A stretch of DNA of 64,000 nucleotides. It comes from Rhodobacter sp. Har01 (GTDB taxonomy: Bacteria; Pseudomonadota; Alphaproteobacteria; Rhodobacterales; Rhodobacteraceae). The notes beneath the pieces were generated by a model. It saw only the letters and a program-made list of their open reading frames with translations. It searched no databases and was not told the DNA's origin. The stretch is from NCBI RefSeq assembly GCF_020564565.1, contig NZ_JAJCTD010000005.1, positions 248,001 to 312,000 on the forward strand. Direction: 5' to 3'. Each line of letters begins with the position of its first letter. Within the stretch, counting starts at the first letter, position 1. Below are positions 51,467-60,342 of this stretch, piece by piece. The position numbers and the translations under genes are program-made.

Positions 51467-52501
51467 TCAGTCGTAGCCGGTCATCTCTAGATACCCCACG
51501 CCGCCGGAACTGCCCGAGATCGTCACCGGACCTTCCCAGTAGGGCACCGAGGTCGCCATCCAGGCCTGCGGGTTCAGCGCCTTGACCGTGACGTCGATGC
51601 CGCGGCCGGGCAGCCTGACGCGCCATTCCACCGGCACCTCGCGCCCCGAGACGGTCTGGCGGGCCAGGGGTTCGGCCGCAAAGGCGCCGTCGGGGTAGGC
51701 GGTGGTCTGGCCGTCCGCCGTGATCCAGGTGGCGGCGGTGAAGTTCCGCTCACCGCGCAGCACGAAGCCCATCAGCTTGTCGCCGCTGTCGAAGGACAGC
51801 GAGAACCAGTCCCAGCCGCGCTGGTCTTGCGCCAGGGGTTGCGAGGACCATTCCCGGTCAAGCCAGGCGGTGCCGGTGACCGCGACCGGACCCTCGGGCA
51901 GGGTGAGGCTGCCGCTGACCTGATAGAACGGCTGCGAGTAGTAGTGGCTGGCCTGCCCGGCGGCGGATTTCACCGAATAGCCCTGCTGGCCATGCAGCAC
52001 CAGCGGCCCGGTTGCGACCAGTGCCACGTCATAGGCGAAGTCGGGGCCAGAGGCGGCAAGGCGAAGCGTGTCGAAATCCGGCCCCGCCATCTGCCAGTCG
52101 TCGATCCAGGCCGCGAACGGGGTGGCGGTGACCCCGGCCTGGCCGATGCCGCCGCGGGCCAGCCGCTCGGCCACGAAATGCGCCTGCGGCGTGGTAACGG
52201 CGGCATGCCCCATCCAAAGCTGCGGGCTGGCCCATCCCGGCCCGTCGCCGGGGGCGAGGGCGCTGCGGAACAGCGTCCATTGCAGCCCGTAGGGCGTGCC
52301 GTCCGGGCCGGTCAGGTTGGCCGTCAGATACCACCATTCGATGCGAAAGGCGGGATGCGCGCCGTGATCGGCCGGAAACTGCAGGACGGTGTCGCGGCTG
52401 GGCCGGGCGAAGCTGTCATCTTCGCTGCCCAGCCCGGCAAAGCCCTGCGCCAGCGCCTGCACCGGCAGCCACAGCAGAAGGATCAGAAGCCTAGCGTTCA
52501 T
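51467..52501 (-). CDS. Lipocalin-like hydrolase (CrtC/AttH type)
   Basis: A 344-aa exported protein (signal peptide LLILLLWLPVQALA-QG). RIEWWYLTANLTGPDGTPYG is the conserved start of the CrtC/AttH lipocalin-like fold, and TGTAWLDREWSSQPLAQDQRGWDWFSL is its second hallmark; the latter is shared with carotenoid 1,2-hydratase. The gene overlaps the end of the ABC permease gene by 11 bases, so it belongs to that system. In other bacteria such AttH proteins accompany FtsX-type exporters; the substrate is unknown. Confidence 0.85.
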   Translation of the reverse strand: MNARLLILLLWLPVQALAQGFAGLGSEDDSFARPSRDTVLQFPADHGAHPAFRIEWWYLTANLTGPDGTPYGLQWTLFRSALAPGDGPGWASPQLWMGHAAVTTPQAHFVAERLARGGIGQAGVTATPFAAWIDDWQMAGPDFDTLRLAASGPDFAYDVALVATGPLVLHGQQGYSVKSAAGQASHYYSQPFYQVSGSLTLPEGPVAVTGTAWLDREWSSQPLAQDQRGWDWFSLSFDSGDKLMGFVLRGERNFTAATWITADGQTTAYPDGAFAAEPLARQTVSGREVPVEWRVRLPGRGIDVTVKALNPQAWMATSVPYWEGPVTISGSSGGVGYLEMTGYD

Positions 52502-54878
52502 GGCGGAACACCCCCAAAAGGCGCGCAGGCGGCATGCGTGACAATTGCCACGCCGGCCAAAGCGCGGCCAGCGCCGCCGCCAGCAGGGCCAGCCCGCCCA
52601 GCCGCAGATAGTCACCCGGGAAGAGATACATCGGCAGGCGCCAGCCGAAGGCCTCGACATTGACCACCGCCAGCAGCGCCCAGGCCAGCGCCAGGCCCAA
52701 GGGCAGCGCCAGCACCCCGGTCAGTGCCGCCAGCACCACCGCCCGCGCCAGATCCAGCGCTGCCAGCCGGCGCCGGCTGACCCCCAGCGCCCAGACCGGA
52801 GCCAGCTGCGGCAGGCGCATCGCGGCCAGGGTCAGAAGGCTCATCAGCAGGGCGAAGCCGGCGACCGCCAGGGTCAGGACGTTCAGCGCCGCGGTGACGG
52901 TGAAGGTGCGCTCGAACACCGCCAGCGACAGCGCCTTGATCGCCGCCTGGTCGATCATCGCGGTGTCCGGCACCCCTGCCCGGTCGCGCAGCGCGGCCTG
53001 CATGGCGCCGACCTGTGCGGGGTCAAGCCGCAGGCCGAAGCGCAGCGGGGTCACCTGCGGAAAGGCGCGCTGGAACAGCGCCTCGGTCACGATCACCTGC
53101 CCGACCGGATTGCCGTAATCGCCGTAGATGCCCAGCACGGGCAGCGCCAGGCCGGGGGCGATCTCGACCGTGTCGTCCAGGCCAAGCCCGGCGCGGCGGG
53201 ACAGTTGTTCGTTGATCAGCACGCCCTCGGCCCGCGCCAGGGCGTCCCAGACATCGGGGATCGCCTGCAGAAAGCGCCAGTTCTCGCGGTAGGTGGCGTG
53301 ATCGCGGGCGCCGAAGACCTCGGCCGGCAGGCCCGCCACCGTCCGCTCGACCAGGACGATGGGCAGCACCGCCTGCGCCTGGCCTTCGGCCACCGCGACA
53401 ATCGCGCGGGCCTGGGCGGGGTCGGTGGCGGAGACATAAAGCTCCGAGGCCAGCCGCTGGTCGAGGAAGCCGGTGAAGGTCAGCCGGAACGACGAGACCA
53501 TGGTGGACACACCGACATTTGCCGCCATCGCCAGCAACAGCGCCATCAGCGCCAGCGCCAGCCCCGGCAGTTGCTGGCGCGTGTCGGCCCAGAACCATTG
53601 TGCCAGGGGGGCCTGCGCACGCGCCTCGGCCCGACGCAGCAGCCCGGCCAGCAGCGGCGGCAGCGCCAGCGCCCCGCCGATCAGCAGCGCGCCCAGCATC
53701 GCAAAGCCGGCCCGCAGCCCCTGCCCCCAAAGCGCCAGTGCCGCTGCCACACACAGCAGCGCCAGCGCCAGCAGGGCCTGGCCCCGCTGGTGCCGGGCCA
53801 TGGCCCAGGCCCGCGGCTGGGCGCTGGCCAAGAGCGGCATCCGCACCAGCGCCCAGAGCGCTCCGCCGCCCGCCACCGCGGTGCCTGCCAGCGCCATCGC
53901 CAGCCCCGACAGCCACCAGACCGGCCGCAGGGCAAGCTGGCCCGAAACCTCGGCGCCATACAGTCCGCGCAGGGTGGCCGCCACGTCGGGCAGCAGCGCC
54001 GCCGCCACCAGATAGCCAAGCGCCACGCCAAGCAGGCCCGCGACCAGCGCGAGTGCCGCCAGTTCCAGCGCCATCAGCCCGATCAGCCGCCGCAGCGGCG
54101 CGCCCAGCGCCCGCAGGGTGCGCACCATCGTCCGACGCTGCTCGAACGCCAGACCGATGGCTCCGTGCACGATGAACAGCCCCACCGCAAAGGACAGCAG
54201 GCCGAAGGCGGTGAGGTTCAGGTGGAAACTGTCGGTCAGCCGGGCGACATCGCTGCCGCCTTGCGGCGCGGTCTCGACCAGATCGGGGGCGACCTCGGCC
54301 AGCGGGCGGCGGGTCAGCGGCTGGTCTGGCAGGACCAGCAGGCGGTCGATCTGGTCGGGCCGGTTCAGCAGCCGCTGCGCCAGCCCGATGTCGGTGATCG
54401 CGGTGTTCGGAGCGATCTCGGGGGTGACCACGGGTTCGGCGCCGGTGTCAGGCAGCCGGGCCAGCGTCTCGGCACGGGCAAAGACCTGCCCATTTCCGGA
54501 AAGAAACGCCCCCAGATCGGCCCCGTCCGGCAGCGGCCCCGGGCCGGTCCCGCGCGGGGCGGTCAGCGGCTCGATCCCGATCAGCCGCACCGCGCCCAGC
54601 TTGCCCTCGATCACCGGCGACACGTTCCAGCCCGCGCGCCGCAGCGCGACATAGGTCTGTTGCGCGATCACCCCGCCCGGCAGCGCGGTGATCTGGGCCA
54701 GGTTGCCCTCGCCCAAGGCGCCGGCGGCGGCATCGTAGCTGGCGCGCGCCTCGGCATTGATCGCCTGAACCCCGGACCAGAGCGCCGTTCCCAGCGCCAG
54801 CCCCGCCAGAAGGGTGAACAGTTGCAAGGGGTTGCGCCACCAGTGCGAGAGCAGCGCGGCCAGGATCACCCGGTTCAC
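52491..54878 (-). CDS. FtsX-type ABC transporter permease
   Basis: A 795-aa membrane protein with an N-terminal helix, a large periplasmic domain, and two FtsX-like permease blocks of three or four helices (about 250-410 and 660-780), making it a two-lobed permease of the LolC/MacB superfamily. Examples are FGLLSFAVGLFIVHGAIGLAF and LNVLTLAVAGFALLMSLLTL. Such systems act on lipids, lipoproteins or toxic compounds rather than importing nutrients. It overlaps the ATPase gene upstream by four bases and the lipocalin-like gene downstream by 11. Confidence 0.9.
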   Translation of the reverse strand: MNRVILAALLSHWWRNPLQLFTLLAGLALGTALWSGVQAINAEARASYDAAAGALGEGNLAQITALPGGVIAQQTYVALRRAGWNVSPVIEGKLGAVRLIGIEPLTAPRGTGPGPLPDGADLGAFLSGNGQVFARAETLARLPDTGAEPVVTPEIAPNTAITDIGLAQRLLNRPDQIDRLLVLPDQPLTRRPLAEVAPDLVETAPQGGSDVARLTDSFHLNLTAFGLLSFAVGLFIVHGAIGLAFEQRRTMVRTLRALGAPLRRLIGLMALELAALALVAGLLGVALGYLVAAALLPDVAATLRGLYGAEVSGQLALRPVWWLSGLAMALAGTAVAGGGALWALVRMPLLASAQPRAWAMARHQRGQALLALALLCVAAALALWGQGLRAGFAMLGALLIGGALALPPLLAGLLRRAEARAQAPLAQWFWADTRQQLPGLALALMALLLAMAANVGVSTMVSSFRLTFTGFLDQRLASELYVSATDPAQARAIVAVAEGQAQAVLPIVLVERTVAGLPAEVFGARDHATYRENWRFLQAIPDVWDALARAEGVLINEQLSRRAGLGLDDTVEIAPGLALPVLGIYGDYGNPVGQVIVTEALFQRAFPQVTPLRFGLRLDPAQVGAMQAALRDRAGVPDTAMIDQAAIKALSLAVFERTFTVTAALNVLTLAVAGFALLMSLLTLAAMRLPQLAPVWALGVSRRRLAALDLARAVVLAALTGVLALPLGLALAWALLAVVNVEAFGWRLPMYLFPGDYLRLGGLALLAAALAALWPAWQLSRMPPARLLGVFRHER

Positions 54879-55525
54879 GTCAACTGCCCGGCGCTGAGGT
54901 GCATCCGGCGGCGCATCCGCGCCGCAAGCCGCTCGGAATGGGTGACCAGGATCAGCCCCGCCCCGGTTTCCGCCACCAGCTCGCAGAGCAGCGCGAAGAC
55001 GGTGTCGGCGGTCGCCTCGTCCAGGTTGCCGGTCGGCTCGTCGGCCAGCACCAGCCTGGGCCGCGGCGCCAGAGTGCGGGCGATGGCGACGCGCTGCTGC
55101 TGGCCGCCCGAAAGCTGCTCGGGGTATTTGTCCAGATGCCCGGCCAGCCCCAGCCGCTGCGCCAGCGCCTGCGCATGGGCCGCGTCATGCCGCCCCGCCA
55201 GGCGGGCCTGGAAGGCGATGTTGGCCGCCACCGTCAGCGAGGGGATCAGGTTGAACTGCTGGAAGATCACCCCCACCGTGCCGCGCCGCAACCGCGCGCG
55301 GCCGGGATCGTCCAACGGCGTCAGGTCGGTGCCGTCAATCGCCACGCTGCCGCTGTCGGCCGTATCCAGCCCGCCGATCAGATGCAGAAGCGTGCTTTTG
55401 CCCGAACCGGATTCGCCGGTCAGCGCCAGCATCCCGCCTGCCTCAAGCGCCAGCGACACGCCGCGCAGCACGGCGGTCTCGGCCCCCGGATAGGTCTTCG
55501 TCACCTCGCGCAGACTGAGCAGCAT
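54875..55525 (-). CDS. ABC transporter ATP-binding protein (LolD/MacB type)
   Basis: A 216-aa ATPase that powers the adjoining FtsX-type permease. Walker A: LTGESGSGKSTLLHLIGGL near residues 37-55; Q-loop in IFQQFNLIPSLTV; signature LSGGQQQRVAIARTLA; Walker B LVLADEPTGNLDEAT; H-loop ILVTHSERLA. AGGAGG lies seven bases ahead of the ATG. The Q-loop FQQFNLIPSLTV pattern is the one usual for the LolD/FtsE/MacB branch. It is the first gene of the operon. Confidence 0.93.
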   Translation of the reverse strand: MLLSLREVTKTYPGAETAVLRGVSLALEAGGMLALTGESGSGKSTLLHLIGGLDTADSGSVAIDGTDLTPLDDPGRARLRRGTVGVIFQQFNLIPSLTVAANIAFQARLAGRHDAAHAQALAQRLGLAGHLDKYPEQLSGGQQQRVAIARTLAPRPRLVLADEPTGNLDEATADTVFALLCELVAETGAGLILVTHSERLAARMRRRMHLSAGQLT

Positions 55526-55799
55526 CGGGCATCCTCCTGACCCGAACATAAGCCGGGTCAGGCCGATGGAAAGCGCGGCCTTGCGGCAAGGCCCGATCCT
55601 TGCGGCAGCCCGGCACTGGAAGCGATCGGCTGGCCTGTCCTGCAAGACCGCCGGGGGGCGCCCCGTGCAGGCGATGAACAACCTGTTCGCCCCGCCGCGG
55701 GTGACGGCCACACCCGGCCGCCGCGCTGAACAAGGCCAACTGCGGGATCGACACGCGACCCCGAGACCAACCCCGAGACCGGCCCCACCGCCGGGCCTG

Positions 55800-56309
55800 T
55801 CACGCCCGGGCGGCCGCGCGGGCGCGCCGGCACCAGGTCAGCAGCGCCGGCAGGTCGGCCGGCAGGGTCTTGGCCAGCCCGCCGGCAAAGCGCTCCCAGG
55901 CCGGCGCGTGGCCTTCGCGCACGGCCACCAGAACGGGAACCCCGATCTGGCAGGCCTGCTCGATCACGGCGCGGACGCCATGGCCTTCGGCCTCGGCCTG
56001 GCCGAACCGCGGAATGACCAGAAGGTCGGCGCCGGACTGAAGGCCGCCAAGCGCGGCACCGGCGGCTTCGGCCAGGCCGCGGGGGTCAAGCTTGCAGCCC
56101 TGCGCTGCCGGCCCCAGGTTCTGGGCGATGCCGAAGACCTGGCCCGAGACCAGTTCGCACACCGCCATGTCGCCGCAACTGCTCCGCGTCTGCAGCAAGC
56201 CGGCCACCCGCCAACCTTCGGCGGCAAGGGTCGCCACCAGCGCCGCGAGCTTGGGATCGATCTCGGCCTTGTCCGCCATGAACACCGCTGCGATGCCAGG
56301 GTTTTCCAT
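55800..56309 (-). CDS. DUF2478 family protein near molybdate transport genes
   Basis: A 169-aa protein with the DUF2478 pattern: AAVFMADKAEIDPKLAALVA, WRVAGLLQTRSSCGDMAV, FGIAQNLGPAAQGCKLDPRG and ADLLVIPRFGQAEAEGHGV. It has the outline of an NTPase-like fold but lacks a clear Walker A glycine loop. Genes of this family are repeatedly found next to molybdate transporters, as here, so a role in molybdenum handling is likely. The start lies 55 bases from the Mo-box-like repeat at 56364, which probably controls it. Confidence 0.8.
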   Translation of the reverse strand: MENPGIAAVFMADKAEIDPKLAALVATLAAEGWRVAGLLQTRSSCGDMAVCELVSGQVFGIAQNLGPAAQGCKLDPRGLAEAAGAALGGLQSGADLLVIPRFGQAEAEGHGVRAVIEQACQIGVPVLVAVREGHAPAWERFAGGLAKTLPADLPALLTWCRRARAAARA

Positions 56310-56363
56310 GACCTGCCTCCTGCGCCGGGACCGAGTCTGGCGGTCGTTGCCCTCAGGCCCCTT

Positions 56364-56391
56364 GGCGTTATGGTCGCGAATATATAGCGCC
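56364..56391. promoter_or_regulatory. Mo-box-like inverted repeat
   Basis: GGCGTTAT and ATAGCGCC flank 12 bases and pair with one mismatch; TATATAGCG inside the right arm matches half-sites bound by ModE-type and related Mo-responsive regulators (CGTTATAT ... TATATAACG in phototrophic alphaproteobacteria). It lies between DUF2478 and the molybdate transporter and could repress both when molybdate is plentiful. No modE or mop gene is in the window. Confidence 0.55.
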
Positions 56392-56800
56392 TGTCAACCG
56401 GCGCGTGCCATTCTGCCCCGCCGGGGCCGCGCTGCGGTCTGGCCAAAGAGAGACCTGCGGTGGTTTCATCGACAATGCCGCGCGGGTCCGCGGATGGCCA
56501 CCAGGCGCCCGCCGGGCGTGGTCGGATCGGGAAAGGCCGCGCTTCTGGCGCCGATCCCTGCAACCGGCCTGATCGCTGCTGCCGGACGCCAGATGGCGGT
56601 GCGCGACAAACCGGCCTGGACGCTGGTCAAGCAGGGGGCCTCATCGGGCCGATCCGCACCGTCTTTGCCCAAAATCCAGCCGTTGCTGAGGCGATTGTGC
56701 GCCCTGCGGTCAGACTGGATATGTCCGGCGGAAAATAGCCCTTGCCTTGCCAGAACCGACCAGGTGATGTGTTTCCAGAACCATATCGACAGGAGGAATC
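56392..56800. other. Leader region of modABC
   Basis: About 410 bases between the Mo-box-like repeat and modA hold no gene that I can support. A short plus-strand frame (56460-56738) ends near modA but has no recognisable domain. The length would allow a structured 5' leader, such as a molybdenum-cofactor element, yet no consensus could be recognised by eye. AGGAGG before 56801 is the modA ribosome-binding site. Confidence 0.35.
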
Positions 56801-57589
56801 ATGTCCCGCCGCCTTGCCGCATCCCGTCTTGCCCCCTCCCGTCTTGCCCTGGCCTCCGCGCTTGCCGTGTCGCTGGCTGCGCCTGCGTTTGCCGAAGAGG
56901 TGGTGGTCTTCGCCGCCGCATCCATGAAGACCGCGCTCGACGCGGTGGCCGCGGATTTCCAGGCCGCCACCGGGCACGGCGTGATCATCAGCTACGGGGC
57001 ATCGAACGCGCTGGCCAAGCAGATCATTGAAGGCGCTCCGGCCGACATCTTCGTCTCTGCCGCTGTCAACTGGATGGACGAAGTGGAAAAGGCCGGTCAG
57101 GTGGTGGACGGCACCCGCAGGGATCTTTTCGGCAACGCGCTGGTGCTGGTGGCCCACGGCAAGGACGCGGCTGCCGTCGCGATCGGGCCGGGGTTCGATC
57201 TGGCCGGGCTGCTGGGCGATGGCAAGCTGGCGATGGCGATGGTCGATTCCGTGCCGGCCGGGCAATATGGCAAGGAAGCCCTTGAATCGCTGGGGATCTG
57301 GTCGGCGGTCGAAGGTGCAGTGGCACAGTCCGAAAACGTCCGCGCTGCGCTGACGCTGGTGTCAACCGGCGAGGCCCCCTACGGCATCGTCTATGCGACG
57401 GACGCGGTGTCGGATGACAACGTCACCGTGGTCGGCACCTTCCCGGCCGACAGCCACAAGCCCATTGTCTATCCTGGCGCGCTGCTGACCGGGGCCGCAG
57501 ACGACGCGGACCGCGCCTTCTTCGAGGCCTTGTCCCTGGACGCCGGAGACGCGAAGTTCGTCGAGCAGGGCTTCGTGATCCTGAACTGA
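56801..57589 (+). CDS. modA: Molybdate ABC transporter substrate-binding protein ModA
   Basis: The periplasmic molybdate-binding protein. The 262-aa product has a long N-terminal signal region (ALASALAVSLAAPAFA-EE) and the family blocks VVVFAAASMKTALDAVAADF, VIISYGASNALAKQI, GAPADIFVSAAVNWMD, NALVLVAHGKDA, VPAGQYGKEALESLG and GIVYATDAVSDDNV. These include the serines and the tyrosine that bind oxyanions. AGGAGG precedes the ATG. modB follows after 46 bases. Confidence 0.95.
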   Translation: MSRRLAASRLAPSRLALASALAVSLAAPAFAEEVVVFAAASMKTALDAVAADFQAATGHGVIISYGASNALAKQIIEGAPADIFVSAAVNWMDEVEKAGQVVDGTRRDLFGNALVLVAHGKDAAAVAIGPGFDLAGLLGDGKLAMAMVDSVPAGQYGKEALESLGIWSAVEGAVAQSENVRAALTLVSTGEAPYGIVYATDAVSDDNVTVVGTFPADSHKPIVYPGALLTGAADDADRAFFEALSLDAGDAKFVEQGFVILN

Positions 57590-57635
57590 ACTGAACCGAC
57601 CGGGTCGGGCTGACCCGACCGAGGCGAAGGGTGGA

Positions 57636-58334
57636 ATGGCGGACTGGCTTACCCCTGACGAATGGCGCGCCGTGGCCTTGTCGCTGCGGGTTTCGTTCTG
57701 GGCGACGCTGGTCAGCCTGCCGCTGGGCGTGATGGTCGCCTATGCCCTTGCGCGGTGGGATTTCTGGGGCAAGCAGGTGCTGAACGGCATCGTGCATCTG
57801 CCGCTGATCCTGCCGCCGGTGGTCACCGGCTATCTGCTGCTGGTGACCTTCGGCCGCAAGGGAACCGTCGGCCTGTATCTGGACCAATGGTTCGGCATTG
57901 TCTTCGCCTTCCGCTGGACCGGGGCCGCGCTGGCCGCCGGCATCATGGCGTTTCCGCTGATGGTGCGGGCGATCCGCCTTGCCATCGAGGCGGTGGACCC
58001 CAGACTGGAACAGGCCGCCGGCACCCTGGGGGCCTCGCGGCCCTGGGTTTTCGCGACGGTGACGCTGCCGCTGATCCTGCCCGGCATCATCGCCGGCGCC
58101 ATCCTGGCCTTTGCCAAGGCGATGGGAGAATTCGGCGCGACGATCACCTTCGTCTCGAACATTCCCGGCCAGACCCAGACCATGCCCTCGGCGATCTATG
58201 CCCTGCTGCAAGTGCCCGGCGGCGATGCCCAGGCGGCGCGGCTGGTCTGGATCGCCATCGCCATCGCGATGTCGGCGCTGCTGCTGTCGGAATGGGTGGC
58301 GCGGGCCGTGGCCCGCAGGATCTCGGGCACATGA
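57636..58334 (+). CDS. modB: Molybdate ABC transporter permease ModB
   Basis: A 232-aa inner-membrane permease with five hydrophobic segments. VVTGYLLLVTFGRKGTVG and the cytoplasmic coupling loop EQAAGTLGASRPWVFATVTLPLI (EAA motif, residues about 128-150) are typical, as is AKAMGEFGATITFVSNIPG. It forms the membrane path of the molybdate importer. Its stop overlaps the modC start in ATGA. Confidence 0.95.
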   Translation: MADWLTPDEWRAVALSLRVSFWATLVSLPLGVMVAYALARWDFWGKQVLNGIVHLPLILPPVVTGYLLLVTFGRKGTVGLYLDQWFGIVFAFRWTGAALAAGIMAFPLMVRAIRLAIEAVDPRLEQAAGTLGASRPWVFATVTLPLILPGIIAGAILAFAKAMGEFGATITFVSNIPGQTQTMPSAIYALLQVPGGDAQAARLVWIAIAIAMSALLLSEWVARAVARRISGT

Positions 58335-59422
58335 CGCTGCAGATCGCGCTTCGGCATCGCTTTGCAGGCTTTGTCCTGGACGTCGCCTTCGAGGCGCCCG
58401 CCGGGGTGACGGTGCTGTTCGGTCGATCCGGTTCCGGCAAGACCACCGTGATCAACGCCGTCGCCGGGCTGCTTCGCCCGGATCAGGGCCGGATCACCGC
58501 CGACGACGTGGTGCTGCTGGACACCAAGGCCGGGACGAACCTGCCCCCGCATCGGCGCCGGATCGGCTATGTCTTTCAGGACGCCCGGCTTTTCCCGCAT
58601 CTGACGGTGCGGCAGAACCTGCTTTACGGGCGCTGGTTCGCGCCCAAGGGGGCGGCGGCGGTGGAGCTTGGCCGCATCGTCGATCTGCTGGGCATCGGCG
58701 CCTTGCTGAACCGCCGCCCCGGCGCCCTGTCGGGCGGCGAGAAGCAACGGGTCGCGATCGGCCGGGCCATCCTGTCGAACCCGCGCCTGCTGGCGCTGGA
58801 CGAACCGCTGGCCGCCCTGGACGAAGCGCGCAAGGCCGAAATCCTGCCCTATCTGGAACGTCTGCGCGACGAGTTGCGGCTGCCCATCCTTTACGTCAGC
58901 CATGCCATTTCCGAGGTCGCCCGGCTGGCCACCACGGTTGTGCTGATGGAGGCGGGCCGCGTCACCGCCGCCGGCCCCACCGCCGCAATCCTGTCGGACC
59001 CGGTGACGGCCCCGCTGCTGGGCCTGCGCGAGGCCGGCGCGATCCTGCTTGCGACCGTGGTAGCACAGGATGACGACGGATTGACCCGGCTGGTTTGTGC
59101 CGCCGGGCCGCTGTGGCTGCCCCGCGTGGCCGCCCCCGTCGGGGCAAGCCTGCGCGTCCGGATCCTGGCACAGGACGTGATGCTGGCCACCACCCGGCCG
59201 ATCGGCATTTCGGCCCTGAACGTCTTGTCCACGACGGTCCGCGACGTCCGCATGGGCGACGGCCCCGGCGCGCTGGTGCAGCTGGAGGCAGGCGACGAAA
59301 TGTTGCTCGCCCGCGTCACGCGCCGGTCAGTCGATGCGCTGGGCCTGGCCGCGGGACAACCGGTGTTTGCGGTTCTGAAGGCCGTCTCGGTGGCGCAAGA
59401 GAACGTCGGAGCGACCGGATGA
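58331..59422 (+). CDS. modC: Molybdate ABC transporter ATP-binding protein ModC
   Basis: A 363-aa ATPase: Walker A in LFGRSGSGKTTVINAVAG, Q-loop in YVFQDARLFPHLTV, signature LSGGEKQRVAIGRAIL, Walker B LLALDEPLAALDEAR and H-loop LYVSHAISEV. The C-terminal part (about 290-355) is a Mop-type domain with ISALNVLSTTVRDVRMG and LLARVTRRSVDALGLAAG, which binds molybdate and regulates uptake. The ATG overlaps the modB stop. About 100 bases without features follow. Confidence 0.95.
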   Translation: MTLQIALRHRFAGFVLDVAFEAPAGVTVLFGRSGSGKTTVINAVAGLLRPDQGRITADDVVLLDTKAGTNLPPHRRRIGYVFQDARLFPHLTVRQNLLYGRWFAPKGAAAVELGRIVDLLGIGALLNRRPGALSGGEKQRVAIGRAILSNPRLLALDEPLAALDEARKAEILPYLERLRDELRLPILYVSHAISEVARLATTVVLMEAGRVTAAGPTAAILSDPVTAPLLGLREAGAILLATVVAQDDDGLTRLVCAAGPLWLPRVAAPVGASLRVRILAQDVMLATTRPIGISALNVLSTTVRDVRMGDGPGALVQLEAGDEMLLARVTRRSVDALGLAAGQPVFAVLKAVSVAQENVGATG

Positions 59423-59524
59423 CCGCCGCGAGCGCGACCGCCGGATCGCGATGTGCTCTGGCCCGAGCGGACCTGCGGGGGCATCGGCAGGCTGAGACCG
59501 GACGAGGTGCCGGGGCCGGACGGG

Positions 59525-60283
59525 TCAGAGGCTTTCGGCGCCGTCGATCACCAGGGCGTGGCCGGTCATGAAGGCCGAGCGGTCGGAGGCCAGGTAGAGG
59601 ATCGCTTCGGCAATCTCGTCCACGCTGCCCCAGCGGCCCATCGGAATGGTCTCGGCGACATAGTTCTCAAGCGCCGCGCGGCCGCCCATCTGGGCCTGGA
59701 AGCCGGCGTTGAAGGGGGTGTCCACAAAGCCCGGACACAGCGCGTTGCAGCGGATGCCGTCGCGGGCATGGTCCACCGCGATCTGCCGCACCATCGCGAT
59801 GGCGGCATGCTTGGTGGTGCAATAGGCGATCATCCCGCGGTCATACTGCACGCCGGAATTCGACGCCGTGACGATGATCGAGCCGCGCCGCTGTGCCCGC
59901 ATCGGCCCAAGCGCGGCCTTGGCCGCCACGAAATGCGCCCGCACGTTCAGCCGCCAGGACAAGTCCATCTCCTGCACGCTGGCCTCGGCCAGCCCGCCCG
60001 AGACCTGCACTCCGGCGTGCGAATGCAGGATGTCCAGCCGGCCGTGCCGGGCCGCGGTTCCGGCAATCGCCTCGGTCAGCGCCGCGTCGTCGGCAACGTC
60101 CACGGCCTGCGCCTCGGCCCGGCCCCCGGCAGCGGCGATCTCGGCGGCCACCGCCCGGGCCGCCGCCCCGTCGCGGTCGGTCACCACCACCAGCGCCCCT
60201 TCGCGGGCCATCGCCAGCGCCCCTGCCCGCCCGATTCCGGACCCCGCGCCGGTGACGAAGGCCAATCGATCTTTCAGGATCAT
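59525..60283 (-). CDS. Short-chain dehydrogenase/reductase
   Basis: A 252-aa classical SDR with AAGGAG upstream of the ATG at 60283. NAD(P) binding: VTGAGSGIGRAGALAMA, with an aspartate at the end of strand 2 (VVVTDRDG), which favours NAD. The usual NNAG is changed to HSHAG. Catalytic residues: serine in VTASNSGV and Y/K in AYCTTKHAA. LCPGFVDTPFNAGF and ALVIDGAESL follow the family. It is downstream of the DeoR-type regulator on the same strand. The substrate, an alcohol or hydroxy compound, is unknown. Confidence 0.9.
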   Translation of the reverse strand: MILKDRLAFVTGAGSGIGRAGALAMAREGALVVVTDRDGAAARAVAAEIAAAGGRAEAQAVDVADDAALTEAIAGTAARHGRLDILHSHAGVQVSGGLAEASVQEMDLSWRLNVRAHFVAAKAALGPMRAQRRGSIIVTASNSGVQYDRGMIAYCTTKHAAIAMVRQIAVDHARDGIRCNALCPGFVDTPFNAGFQAQMGGRAALENYVAETIPMGRWGSVDEIAEAILYLASDRSAFMTGHALVIDGAESL

Positions 60284-60342
60284 GTCGCGCACTCCTTTCC
60301 GGGTCACCTCCGCCGTCCGGCGCCGTTCGCCAAGGCTGTCGG

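Noticed and set aside
52545..55493. A 982-codon plus-strand open frame across the ABC transporter genes
   Set aside because: The translation is Gln/Arg/His-rich and without domains, and the minus strand encodes a clear permease and ATPase.
56392..56800. Molybdenum-cofactor riboswitch before modA
   Set aside because: The leader is long enough, but I could not identify the conserved core by eye; left as a check rather than a feature.
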